Source: Deltaproteobacteria bacterium (GTDB lineage: Bacteria > Desulfobacterota > JADFXK01). From it: a stretch of 25,857 nucleotides of DNA. Positions 18,072-25,583 of the stretch are shown here, piece by piece. The translations under genes and the position numbers were made by a program. How positions within the stretch are numbered: the first letter of the stretch is position 1; each line of letters opens with the position of its first letter. The DNA lies in assembly GCA_015233285.1 (NCBI GenBank), contig JADFYA010000007.1, positions 3,072 to 28,928 on the forward strand, read 5' to 3'. Under the pieces are notes generated by a model that did not search any database, was not told the DNA's origin, and was given only the letters and a program-made list of their open reading frames with translations.

Positions 18072-19076
18072 CTATTGAGGCGCTCCAGCGTCAATCCAGT
18101 CGACAATAATTCGGGCGTTCGGCCCGGCAAACCGATGCATAGGTCCACCACGCCGAACCAATAATTTTAGTAGCCCGTTGTCCACGTACATCTTTACGTT
18201 TTGATAAGTTGTCAGATTCCTGAAGGGGCCGGAATGGCATTGGAGGCAATCTTGGGTCAAGATGCCTTTGATGGTGTTACTGTAAGTTACCTGAGCGGCA
18301 ATGCCGGTTGAATTAGCTGCCGGTGGGCCGTTGCGGCCGAGTCCGAGGCCGGGGGATCCTGGTGGACAGGCTTGAAACTGAACCTGAGTAACGTCCGGCT
18401 TCTCCGGGGCGCCATTATCAACCCAGGTCAAGATGATATCGGCATCGTTTCCGGCAAACCGCCCCATGGGTCCTTGAACCATTGTGGCCAACATACCGCT
18501 GTCGGCGTACATTTTCAAGTTATCATAATCACCTAAGTATCTGACGGAGCCGAAATGACACTTCCCGCAATCAGCGGAGATGATGTTCTTGATAGTCGGT
18601 TCGTAATAAATTTTCTTACTCGCGACTAAGTTGAGGGATCTTCCCCCGGAAGTTCCGGTACCTGGTTGGCCTTGAGGGCTTCTTTGAAAACGAGCCTGAG
18701 TAACGCCTGGTTTCTCCGGCGCGCCATTATCAGCCCAGGTCAGGATGGTATTGGCATCGTTTCCGGCAAAGCGCCCCATGGGTCCTTGAACCATAGTGGC
18801 CAGCAATCCGCTGTCGGCGTACATTTTTAAGTTGTCATAATCACCCAAATATCTGACTGAGCCGAAATGGCACCTGCCACAATCGGCCGCAATAATATTC
18901 TTGATGGTTGGTTCATAATAAATACCTTGAGTCGCGACAAGTCTGGCCCGATTGCCCAGAACCTGGCCTGGTTGTTGGTTTGCCTGGAAGTTTTGGGGGG
19001 TTCCTGCCGTGACAAAACCCACAGTCACCGTGATGGTCACCAGTAATCCAAGGAACATCCGTCTAATTCTTTGCAT
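18072..19076 (-). CDS. Secreted trihaem c-type cytochrome with three repeats
   Basis: This is a 334-residue protein with a signal peptide (basic start, hydrophobic core to about residue 22, then TAGTPQ). Three repeated units of about 104 residues each carry one haem site: CGRCH (C66), CGKCH (C170) and CLQCH (C277). Each is followed by a GPM..RFAG segment and an ILTW-D-GAP end. The first two units are nearly identical, the third diverged. The fold resembles the cytochrome domains found in planctomycete and other multihaem proteins. It is inferred to be a periplasmic electron carrier for the neighbouring magnetochrome protein. It starts 26 bases after the MamA-like gene. Confidence 0.82.
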   Translation of the reverse strand: MQRIRRMFLGLLVTITVTVGFVTAGTPQNFQANQQPGQVLGNRARLVATQGIYYEPTIKNIIAADCGRCHFGSVRYLGDYDNLKMYADSGLLATMVQGPMGRFAGNDANTILTWADNGAPEKPGVTQARFQRSPQGQPGTGTSGGRSLNLVASKKIYYEPTIKNIISADCGKCHFGSVRYLGDYDNLKMYADSGMLATMVQGPMGRFAGNDADIILTWVDNGAPEKPDVTQVQFQACPPGSPGLGLGRNGPPAANSTGIAAQVTYSNTIKGILTQDCLQCHSGPFRNLTTYQNVKMYVDNGLLKLLVRRGGPMHRFAGPNARIIVDWIDAGAPQ

Positions 19077-19102
19077 CAGTCAACTCAAGTCGAGATTTGT
19101 TT

Positions 19103-19873
19103 TTAGTCTTCATCCTCTTGTTCCCGCTCCAATTCCATCACCTTGGAGAAACATTTAGCGGCTTCTTTATGATTTTCAATCCGTTCGTATAGGAATCCAA
19201 GATGTTGATAGAATTTAGCATTCCCTGTATCTAAAGAGACAGCCTGCTGGATGGAGGAAATGGCATCGGCAAGTCTTTCTTTGCGGTCATAGGCTATGCC
19301 CAGCAGGTAATGGAATTCCGCTTTTAGGGGACTCATCCTGACTAGATTCTCCAAGCTCTCTATGGCTTGATTGTAGTCTTTGATTTTCAGAAGAAGAAGG
19401 CTCTTTCGGTATAAGGCGGTTTTGTGCTGAGGGTTAAGCTTAAGGACCTTGTTAAACGTCCCGATGGCGCTTTTTGCATTGCCGGTGGAGGCCAGGGCTA
19501 AACCCAGTTGAAAAAAGGCATCCGGATTATTTGGTTCGAGACGGGTCCACTCTTTGAGATAATCCAACGATTTTTTTATCAGGCCCTTGCCGGCGTAATA
19601 ATTACTTATGTTGCGGTATATTTTAGCCTTGTCCTGGGGTGCCAGTCCAACCAGGTTACCGTATACATCCAAGAGCCTACTGAAAAGGCGTCCACAAACC
19701 AGGAGCATACTATGATAATAGACCATGGCGGACACTTCCGACGATTCGTTTTTGACATCATCAACCCGCATATCCCTGCTGTTATCTTTAATTTTTTTTG
19801 TTCTCTTCTGCCGTTCTGCTTCGTCAAAGTCATCGCCTCGAATGCCCGAAGTCTTCATCTCACCTTCACTCAT
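19103..19873 (-). CDS. mamA: MamA-like TPR protein
   Basis: This is a 256-residue protein with about five TPR units over the last 170 residues (for example AFFQLGLALASTGNAKSAI and FHYLLGIAYDRKERLADAI). A helical segment SEVSAMVYYHSMLLV precedes them. From memory, the N-terminal helix, repeat number and the gap-free run of repeats line up with MamA of magnetotactic bacteria, the TPR scaffold on the outer magnetosome surface. The N-terminal 50 residues are charged and extra. ATG 19873 has GAGGAGG upstream and overlaps the end of the MamI-like gene by eight bases. A generic TPR protein cannot be excluded, but the neighbours favour MamA. Confidence 0.65.
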   Translation of the reverse strand: MSEGEMKTSGIRGDDFDEAERQKRTKKIKDNSRDMRVDDVKNESSEVSAMVYYHSMLLVCGRLFSRLLDVYGNLVGLAPQDKAKIYRNISNYYAGKGLIKKSLDYLKEWTRLEPNNPDAFFQLGLALASTGNAKSAIGTFNKVLKLNPQHKTALYRKSLLLLKIKDYNQAIESLENLVRMSPLKAEFHYLLGIAYDRKERLADAISSIQQAVSLDTGNAKFYQHLGFLYERIENHKEAAKCFSKVMELEREQEDED

Positions 19874-20051
19874 CTGATAGATCCTCCTCTTTTCTGGGCG
19901 ATACGAATCCGGCAATCACAGCTAACATCCAGATTAACATTAAAAAAATAGGCATAATTTCTTTTAGAAGGTCAACTATGTAAAAATAATTATCAAAAAT
20001 GCCCCAACTGCCTAATGGGATAAAAAACAATCCAATTATTATGTGTAACAT
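19866..20051 (-). CDS. MamI-like two-helix membrane peptide
   Basis: This is a 61-residue peptide with two hydrophobic helices (about 3-20 and 31-49) and an acidic tail EEDLSDE. The pattern IIGLFFIPLGSWGI, a short polar turn with D and Y, then VDLLKEIMP and an Ala/Ile helix ending in AG, matches the layout of MamI, a small protein needed for magnetosome membrane formation in Magnetospirillum. Identity at this length is weak, so the call leans on layout and on the overlapping MamA-like gene. The stop lies inside the mamA start region. A related peptide is encoded at 17861-18028. Confidence 0.55.
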   Translation of the reverse strand: MLHIIIGLFFIPLGSWGIFDNYFYIVDLLKEIMPIFLMLIWMLAVIAGFVSPRKEEDLSDE

Positions 20052-20096
20052 ACACGTCTCGACTTAATTTAAATGGAACTAGGCTTCGTTGGGGTA

Positions 20097-20315
20097 TCAC
20101 CTTCCTCCACACCCCTTGCCCCCTCCACCTTTTCCTCCACCACGTCTGCCGGCCCCCATCTTGCCGCTTCCTTTACCCTTGCCGTCGCAGGTGCCTGTCT
20201 CGCCCGGTTGCGCTTTTGTTCCAAAAATATCCGGGAGGTTAGCCACCTTGCCTAGCTTTGTTAAGACATCCGTGCTGATGACTTCTGAAAGAATTTGGCC
20301 AAGCAGTTTATTCAT
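20097..20315 (-). CDS. Small Gly/Lys-rich C-terminal-tail protein
   Basis: This 72-residue protein has a helical N-terminal half (LLGQILSEVISTDVLTKLG) and a C-terminal half almost entirely Gly, Lys and Arg with two Cys. GGGAGGAG six bases before the ATG supports the start. Short proteins with GGG-rich tails often sit next to NifX-like and DUF134 genes in anaerobes; their function is unknown. The 295-base gap upstream (20316-20610) holds its ribosome site and no other supported gene. Confidence 0.6.
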   Translation of the reverse strand: MNKLLGQILSEVISTDVLTKLGKVANLPDIFGTKAQPGETGTCDGKGKGSGKMGAGRRGGGKGGGGKGCGGR

Positions 20316-20610
20316 TTCTCTCCTCCCTTTGAAACATATGTGATGGACTTAATTTTGTACTCCCCAGCCGCACTCCCGCCACGTCCTCTCCTTAGGGAAA
20401 GGAATAAAGTCTGGAAAAGGATCATTCTCAGGTGAGGGATTACCCTGGATGAATACTTTACTGACTTTACGTCGTGGCCTCTTCCAGACCAGCCAGAGTG
20501 CTGTCATGGCTTCAGCCTGTTTAGGGTGATTCACATTTTATGTTGATTCTGTAACAGGCTGAAGTTCACCTGACGTGACGTTAGGCTCAACCCTGGATTG
20601 GGGCAGGCAT

Positions 20611-21078
20611 TCATCGATGGCCACCCCGCCCACCTCTTCTCCATCCTCCGCCCCGTGGGCCACATTCTCCCGGAGGTCCATGGGCTATTTCACTTTGGCA
20701 GGCGGGACATGCTGTCGGAGTCACCGTTCCGTGTACCGACTCCCAACTATATCGGCAGTTGTGGCATACAAAGTGGATATTACGCCCCATTGCATCTTCA
20801 TTACCGTTGATTCGGAGCGGCAGCCCATTGATCAAGGCTTGAGCTATTTTCTTGTGCGCTGCATCCACAATTCGACCAAACGTTTGTCGAGAAATATTCA
20901 TCATCTCAGCCGCCTGTTCCTGATAAAGATCTTCAAGATCAGCCAACCGGATGGCTTCCAGTTCATCTATGGTTAGGACTACTTCTTCTTTAAAAGACGA
21001 GTCTACCGGTCCTGTCGGCTTGAAGATATAACTATTAACCAGCCCGGAAATTCGGCGGCAACACTTTGGCCTTGGCAT
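20611..21078 (-). CDS. DUF134 family DNA-binding protein with C-terminal zinc ribbon
   Basis: This is a 155-residue protein. The start MPRPKCCRRI and the segment LTIDELEAIRLADLEDLYQ with a helix-turn-helix around MNISRQTFGRIV are hallmarks of DUF134 (COG1342), predicted DNA-binding proteins common in anaerobes. A zinc-ribbon pair, CHNC...CPAC, and a Gly/Arg tail follow. ATG 21078 has AGGA four bases upstream; a longer frame from 21162 would run over the promoter. It is adjacent to a NifX-like gene, the usual company of this family. It may regulate the cluster; the operator is unknown. Confidence 0.85.
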   Translation of the reverse strand: MPRPKCCRRISGLVNSYIFKPTGPVDSSFKEEVVLTIDELEAIRLADLEDLYQEQAAEMMNISRQTFGRIVDAAHKKIAQALINGLPLRINGNEDAMGRNIHFVCHNCRYSWESVHGTVTPTACPACQSEIAHGPPGECGPRGGGWRRGGRGGHR

Positions 21079-21122
21079 AAATCCTGCTTTTTTTGGGGTA
21101 AAGAATGTACTCGGATGAATCC

Positions 21123-21152
21123 ATTCTAAGCATATGCCCAAAACAAAGTCAA
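21123..21152 (-). promoter_or_regulatory. Candidate sigma70 promoter for the DUF134 gene
   Basis: On the minus strand TTGACT (21152-21147) and TAGAAT (21128-21123) are separated by 18 bases. Transcription would begin near 21116, 38 bases before the DUF134 ATG at 21078. This would give the regulator, and possibly the magnetosome-like genes after it, a promoter separate from the sigma54 one upstream. Confidence 0.45.
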
Positions 21153-21328
21153 GAATAATCATAATAAATAGTATGAATTAAGGGATTACTGAACCCTCTG
21201 AATATTCGTCTTGAAGTCTAAGAATACAGGCAGCGGACAAGCGTCGATCTGAACAGGAACAAAGTCTACCCCACGTGCTTAGACCCTGTGCGTCGATCAA
21301 CGCCCTTCCGCGGCGGACTACTTTCACA

Positions 21329-21718
21329 TTATGAATGACAGTGACCCTGGGCGCCGGAGCAGGTATGCTCCTGGCCGAATGCAGGCAACTGCCCTGCAAT
21401 AAAGCTCTCCAAAGCTTGTTTGACGGTGCTTTGAACTAAATTTAGGTGGACCCGAACGCCGACAGATTGGAGTCCCTTAAGAGGACGCATTCCCATACCG
21501 GCCGCAATTAAGGCCTGCACCTGGTTGTCGGCCAGGTAATTTACCGGGGCCATACAACCGCCTTCAGCGTGTGGCATCCCATTAACAATCGAAACATCGT
21601 TTACTTGTTCGTTATCGATCGTGGCGATGGTATAGCAATCACAGTGTCCGAAATGGGCGCTCATCGTGGCGTCCAACCCGCCGGGAAAATCTGATGGAAC
21701 AGCGACTTTGATAGGCAT
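21329..21718 (-). CDS. NifX/NifB-type dinitrogenase cofactor family protein
   Basis: This is a 129-residue stand-alone NifX-type domain (dinitrogenase iron-molybdenum cofactor family). The start PIKVAVPSD, the SAHFGHCDCYTI stretch and LIAAGMGMRPLKGLQ follow the family. The end carries an extra Cys/His tail (HTCSGAQGHCHS). ATG 21718 has AGGAGG nine bases upstream. Such proteins bind Fe-S or metal-sulphur clusters; here no nitrogenase genes are near, so a nitrogenase role is unlikely. Confidence 0.85.
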   Translation of the reverse strand: MPIKVAVPSDFPGGLDATMSAHFGHCDCYTIATIDNEQVNDVSIVNGMPHAEGGCMAPVNYLADNQVQALIAAGMGMRPLKGLQSVGVRVHLNLVQSTVKQALESFIAGQLPAFGQEHTCSGAQGHCHS

Positions 21719-21881
21719 GCTTTTAAATCCTCCTGGTTTAAACACGGCTTCTTTTAATAGCGCGACAGCCGGAATGAAAACTAACGAGCGAATATGCCGG
21801 TAGTATATTAAAGACAGTGCCGGCTTGATCTTGGTTTCCTGCTGGTTTAATTTGCGGCGTGGAATGACTGGTCTTGTTTTA

Positions 21882-21901
21882 CCCCGGATGTATTTCCGGG
21901 G
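21882..21901 (-). other. Hairpin between the FmdB-type gene and the NifX-like gene
   Basis: CCCCGGA (21882-21888) and TCCGGGG (21895-21901) form a seven-pair GC-rich stem with a six-base loop, 55 bases after the FmdB-type stop. No T-run follows on the minus strand, so it may be an RNA-stabilising or Rho-linked structure rather than a strong intrinsic terminator. Confidence 0.4.
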
Positions 21902-21955
21902 TTGTGATCATCACGCGTTTCCGTTTAAATAAGAAAGTGATGGAAAAATTGTCGT

Positions 21956-22204
21956 CTATGACTTTCCGCAACAGCTCCCGGGACCGGAACAGTTAGACTG
22001 TCCCGGTGTCGAACCGCAGCAAGAGTGGTCATTCGGGCCGGGGAGACGCCCACGGCTTAGCCCGGACCGCGTGGAATGGGCGGCCATTAGTCTCTTGAGG
22101 TTATGGCTGCCGAAGGCTTCGCAGCGAGCTTTTTCGGCCAACGACACAATCAGGACTTCGGTGAGTTTCCCGCAATCTAAGCATTGATAATCAAATAACG
22201 GCAT
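21956..22204 (-). CDS. FmdB-type zinc-ribbon protein, degenerate second Cys pair
   Basis: This is an 82-residue protein. The start MPLFDYQCLDCGK is the FmdB family zinc-ribbon opening. Where the family usually has a second CxxC, this protein has a single Cys (ARCEAFGSHNLKRL). It ends in a Cys/Ser/Gly tail (HSCCGSTPGQ...GSCCGKS) that could supply other ligands. GAGG precedes the ATG. It lies between two NifX-like genes and downstream of the 377-bp element. Role unknown; regulatory or metal-binding roles are suggested for the family. Confidence 0.75.
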   Translation of the reverse strand: MPLFDYQCLDCGKLTEVLIVSLAEKARCEAFGSHNLKRLMAAHSTRSGLSRGRLPGPNDHSCCGSTPGQSNCSGPGSCCGKS

Positions 22205-22291
22205 GTTAACCTCTAAATGTGTTAGGTTTATGGTTATGGCAATGGTCGTTGATTGCCTTTTCCCGTCGTCTTGATCGACAGTCGGGTGCAG

Positions 22292-22668
22292 GTAATGTCA
22301 TTGACTTAAGGGTGCGGACAAACGAGCTAATTTTTTTTAAAATAGACCATTCCGATTAAGCCCCAACGGGGCGCTCTAGGTTAGCCCAGGGCAGTGCCCT
22401 GGGAAATACGGCATGTTACGTGTCAGCGGGATGGTCAGGAGGTCGGCCGGCCCCCAAAATCATTTCCTCTGAATGGAATGTCCGGCTACGGCTGAAGTAC
22501 GGGATTGCCGGCGGTTTTATGTGACTATTACATGGTTTTTATATAGTCGCCACCCCTACCCAGGGCGTTGCCCTGGGCTAACCTAGAGCGCCCTTTCAGG
22601 GCTTCATCGGAATTAACCATTTATTAGAATAGGATCCGATGACCCTACCCTTAAGTCAATGACATTGG
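22292..22668 (-). mobile_element. 377-bp non-coding MITE-like element, copy 2 (inverted)
   Basis: This is a near-identical reverse complement of the copy at 14319-14695, with the same terminal repeat and internal palindromes. The left end reads GTAATGTC instead of CCAATGTC. I see no convincing 8-base duplication of the flanks (GTGCAG before, GGTGAAAG after), unlike copy 1. It sits between a NifX-like gene (stop at 22677) and the FmdB-type gene (start 22204), splitting what may have been one operon. Confidence 0.85.
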
Positions 22669-22676
22669 GGTGAAAG

Positions 22677-23042
22677 TTATCTGAGGCAGCATTCCCCGCC
22701 CGTTCGATGGCAAGTCCCGCCGCAAACGAGAGTATGTGGAATTATCTTGTCAGTCAAAAACACGGCCATAACTTCATCTAGCTCGCCACTGACAAATGAC
22801 ACCATCTTAAGCCCGTTTGAAGTCAAGAACCTGGCCAGCCGGTTTTCGATCCCGCCACAAATTAGCAGATCGAGGTCCATTGTCAGGATCTGGCTTGTTC
22901 TGTCTGTAACCGGCATATCGCTCCATGAATAGTCATGCCGGGATATGACTGCCCTGTCCTCAATCGTAAACACGGCTAAATTGGGAGCATAGTCAAACCA
23001 GGGCGAAACGCGTTCATGAAACAGGGTCACGGCCACTCTCAC
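22677..23042 (-). CDS. NifX-type dinitrogenase cofactor family protein
   Basis: This is a 121-residue stand-alone NifX-type domain with RVAVTLFHERVSPWFDYAPNLAVFTIED at its start and a C-terminal Cys motif CGGTCHRTGGECC. The start is a GTG with GGAGGAGG upstream. It is the first gene after a sigma54 promoter at 23102-23117 and after the activator gene, so it is probably the first gene of the regulated transcript. Its biochemical role is unknown; the family binds Fe-S or Mo-Fe-S clusters. Confidence 0.82.
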   Translation of the reverse strand: MRVAVTLFHERVSPWFDYAPNLAVFTIEDRAVISRHDYSWSDMPVTDRTSQILTMDLDLLICGGIENRLARFLTSNGLKMVSFVSGELDEVMAVFLTDKIIPHTLVCGGTCHRTGGECCLR

Positions 23043-23101
23043 GCCAGGCCTCCTCCAAAATATCCTAAGGAATCAATTTGGGCCAGTTGACTTTGTGAAT
23101 A

Positions 23102-23117
23102 GCAATTCCTGAGCCAA
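23102..23117 (-). promoter_or_regulatory. Sigma54 promoter for the NifX-led operon
   Basis: On the minus strand TTGGCTCAGGAATTGC carries GG-N10-GC spacing with TGGC and TTGC elements, close to the sigma54 consensus. Transcription would begin near 23090, 48 bases before the GTG start at 23042. The gene immediately upstream encodes a sigma54 activator. Confidence 0.65.
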
Positions 23118-23402
23118 TCTGATGTAAATGGCAAATATTTGTCTCACGAGGTCGAAATACTCCTGAAACAGTCCAATAGCTCCTTCTGATGCAGGCTGTT
23201 TGTCACTGGTTGCTCGTTGAAGGCAACCGGAAACCTTGTTATATCTAAAAGGAACAATCATGACCGTTCACTGTATAATCTGATCAGGTGAAACAACGGA
23301 GGCATTGCTTACGGGCCGGATTTTGGTTATAAATCGAGATAAAAGGCGTGGTTGCCCGGCGGGATTGGGGGCTTCAGCGATGTTCATTATTGAAACATCA
23401 TC

Positions 23403-23428
23403 TGAAACGTGTTTCAAGTTGGAACAAC
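23403..23428. promoter_or_regulatory. Candidate activator-binding palindromes
   Basis: TGAAACGTGTTTCA (23403-23416) is a 6+6 palindrome with a two-base spacer, followed by GTTGGAACAAC (23418-23428). A further TGAAAC half-site lies at 23391-23396. They are about 290-330 bases upstream of the sigma54 promoter, a normal distance for an enhancer-like site. The rest of 23043-23457 holds no supported gene. Confidence 0.35.
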
Positions 23429-23457
23429 AGTTTCCGGCAATTATGCCCTGATCATTA

Positions 23458-24819
23458 TTAGTCATCATTGCTTGCGGGGCGCAACCCGGCCAACTTCATC
23501 CGGCGCCACAAGGTGGTTCGGGAGAGCCCTAATTCCCTGGCCGTCGCGGCCCGATTGTTCCCGTGCCGTTTCAAGGCCTGGAGCATCAGTTCCTGTTCTT
23601 TGGCCCTGAGGCTTCCGGATGGCTCTCCGGGAGTTGTTTGATAGCACGAATCAACTTGTTGGACCTCCGGCGGCAGATGCTCCGGTTGAATCATCTGATT
23701 GCGGCATAAGATAAAGGCATATTCGATGATGTTCAGCAGTTCTCTGACGTTCCCAGGAAATTGGTAAGCCATGAGCAGGTTGAGTGATTCTGGTGTCAGC
23801 GATTCTATAGATCTTTTTTTTGATCGATTAAAACGATTAATGAAGTAATCGGCCAACAAAGGAATATCTTCTCGACGCTCCCGCAGTGGCGGGATAAACA
23901 TCCGGGCCACATTCAGCCGGTAAAAAAGGTCTTCCCGAAAGGTGCCGGTCATCATCATCTGCTTTAAGTTTCTATGGGTGGCAGCTATAAACCTCACATC
24001 GGCCTTAATGGGTTTAACGGCGCCCAGGGGGGTATATTCATTTTGGTCCAGGACCCGAAGTAATTTGATCTGCAAGGCAGGAGACATTTCTCCAATCTCA
24101 TCCAAAAACAAAGTCCCGCCTTCTGCGGCCGCTAATCGGCCTGGATGATCTCGTCTGGCATCGGTAAATGCTCCTTTGACATAGCCAAATAGCTCGGATT
24201 CCAACAGGGTCTCCGGCAAGGCGCCGCAATTGACCGCCACGACCGGCCCTGTTGATCGATGACTCAAGCGATGGACGGCTTTGGCAAACAATTCCTTGCC
24301 AACCCCGCTTTCGCCTTCAATAAGCACATTGCTGTCGCTCTCGGCAACGTCTTTCAGGATGTCCAGGCTACGCCTTAAGGCTGGGGAAGCGCCGATGATG
24401 CCGTGCAACGGAAACCATTCTTGAACATGATCATTTAGTTTCTTAAGCCCGGAAATATCCTGAAACGTCTCAACTCCTCCGATAATCTGATCTTGATCGT
24501 CTCTAAGGGCCGAGGCCCTGATGAGAATGGGAATCTTTTCACCGGAATTGGTCAAAATTTCAACCGCCCTGTCCATAATTCGGCGACCGGTATTGATACT
24601 CTCCTCCAGAGCACAATCTACCTGACAAATAGAAGACCTGAATATATCATAACATTTTTGCCCAATGGCCACCTCGCGGGGAATGCCGGTGATCTCTTCC
24701 GCCACCCGGTTGAACTTGGTGATGGTTTTATCCGGGGTGATGGTGAAGACACCTTCACTGATATTATCCAGGATGAGTTCGGCTAAGGCCGGATTATTCT
24801 TTTCTTCTGATACAGTCAT
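23458..24819 (-). CDS. Sigma54-dependent activator with PAS sensor
   Basis: This protein of about 453 residues has an N-terminal PAS domain (about residues 10-125), then an AAA+ sigma54-interaction domain with Walker A GESGVGKE, the GAFTDA loop, and Walker B GGTLFLDEIGEM. A C-terminal Fis-type helix-turn-helix (NNRAATARELGLSRTTLWRRM) ends it. The PAS segment includes CYDIFRSSICQVDC, Cys residues that could sense redox or metal; that is inference. ATG 24819 is chosen over an in-frame TTG at 24828; neither has a good ribosome site. It is probably the activator for the sigma54 promoter downstream at 23102-23117. Confidence 0.9.
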   Translation of the reverse strand: MTVSEEKNNPALAELILDNISEGVFTITPDKTITKFNRVAEEITGIPREVAIGQKCYDIFRSSICQVDCALEESINTGRRIMDRAVEILTNSGEKIPILIRASALRDDQDQIIGGVETFQDISGLKKLNDHVQEWFPLHGIIGASPALRRSLDILKDVAESDSNVLIEGESGVGKELFAKAVHRLSHRSTGPVVAVNCGALPETLLESELFGYVKGAFTDARRDHPGRLAAAEGGTLFLDEIGEMSPALQIKLLRVLDQNEYTPLGAVKPIKADVRFIAATHRNLKQMMMTGTFREDLFYRLNVARMFIPPLRERREDIPLLADYFINRFNRSKKRSIESLTPESLNLLMAYQFPGNVRELLNIIEYAFILCRNQMIQPEHLPPEVQQVDSCYQTTPGEPSGSLRAKEQELMLQALKRHGNNRAATARELGLSRTTLWRRMKLAGLRPASNDD

Positions 24820-24993
24820 GGGTGTCAATGAGTAGGGATAACAGGATGATAATTAGGACCAGACCGGGTCGGTCCAGGTCGGCAGCCTATGGATTAGGGA
24901 AGATACATCGAAAAGGCTTACGTGTCAATGAGGGCGGGGGGCTAAACGCCGCCTTGGCAATAAACATAAATTGGAATACTGCTACACAGGATA

Positions 24994-25009
24994 GAACCAT
25001 TTATGGTTC
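24994..25009. other. Perfect palindrome upstream of the activator gene
   Basis: GAACCAT-TT-ATGGTTC forms a seven-pair inverted repeat about 175 bases upstream of the activator start. It could be an operator or a hairpin. Nothing else is recognised in 24829-25054. Confidence 0.3.
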
Positions 25010-25054
25010 ATCCGGCTAAAGCGTACTTTGCCTCCATCGGGTACCTTTGATCAC

Positions 25055-25264
25055 CTATTTCTCCATAACAGTGGCAACCTCATGATATAGTTTGCGTCTT
25101 AGATCCGGCAGTTTGTCGTTATAAAGTTTGACCACATGAAAATGGTCAAAAACAATGGCAGCCTCAGGCAGATTCTTCTTAACCGCTTTGGGCATAAATA
25201 ACAATTGGATCTGGTGATCTTTCCAGAAGAGAAGCATATTCCAACGATTGCTGTTCCAATTCAT
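25055..25264 (-). pseudogene. ISL3-family transposase fragment
   Basis: About 45 residues from AVKKNLPEAAIVFDHFHVVK through KLPDLRRKL match the central catalytic region of ISL3-type transposases (the VFDHFHVVKL...DLRR signature). The frame is short, its N-terminal 20 residues do not fit the family and the C-terminal half is missing. It is a remnant that cannot transpose by itself. Confidence 0.75.
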
Positions 25265-25351
25265 GAATCCTGTCCTCCAATCGCTGATATCAATCCGGTA
25301 TGTCTGAAATACTTCTTGTTATGTCGTCCATACCCAAAGCCTTCGCGTTAT

Positions 25352-25406
25352 GTCATTGCGAGCGAAGTGTGACGCCTTTAGATTCCTCACCTTCGTTCGG
25401 AATGAC
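25352..25406. repeat. Dispersed palindromic repeat, copy A
   Basis: GTCATTGCGAGCGAAG (25352-25367) is imperfectly complementary to CTTCGTTCGGAATGAC (25391-25406). This type of inverted repeat is widespread in intergenic DNA of many bacteria. A second copy of the same motif lies at 25718-25810. No gene is supported in 25265-25583. Confidence 0.5.
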
Positions 25407-25583
25407 AACGTGAGAACCATTCTTGATCCGCAATAGACGGCATTCGACAACCAGAAACAAGTCGCGGACCCCGGCGGCGCCGGTGTTATTAATGGGAGAA
25501 ACTTCCGGGCCCGAGCCAAGGACGCCATGATCTGTTATCTAACTTAACAACTATAAGAAATTTCTCATTAGTAACATACAACG

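Noticed and set aside
20349..20534. 61-codon minus-strand frame between the DUF134 and Gly-rich genes
   Set aside because: It begins with GTG without a ribosome site and its composition is unlike a protein family I know.
14319..22668. Composite transposon
   Set aside because: Neither end copy encodes a transposase, and copy 1 has its own 8-base duplication, so it inserted alone. Mobility of the whole block stays only a possibility.
21329..23042. Nitrogenase-related cluster
   Set aside because: NifX-type domains are present but there is no nifH, nifD, nifK, nifE, nifN or nifB gene in the window; stand-alone NifX-type proteins are common in non-fixing anaerobes.
23073..23261. 62-codon minus-strand frame upstream of the NifX-like gene
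   Set aside because: It has no ribosome site, runs over the sigma54 promoter and has no recognisable features.
24832..24844. TAGGGATAACAGG, resembling the start of a homing endonuclease (I-SceI) site
   Set aside because: Only the first 13 bases match, and no homing endonuclease or intron is near; probably chance.
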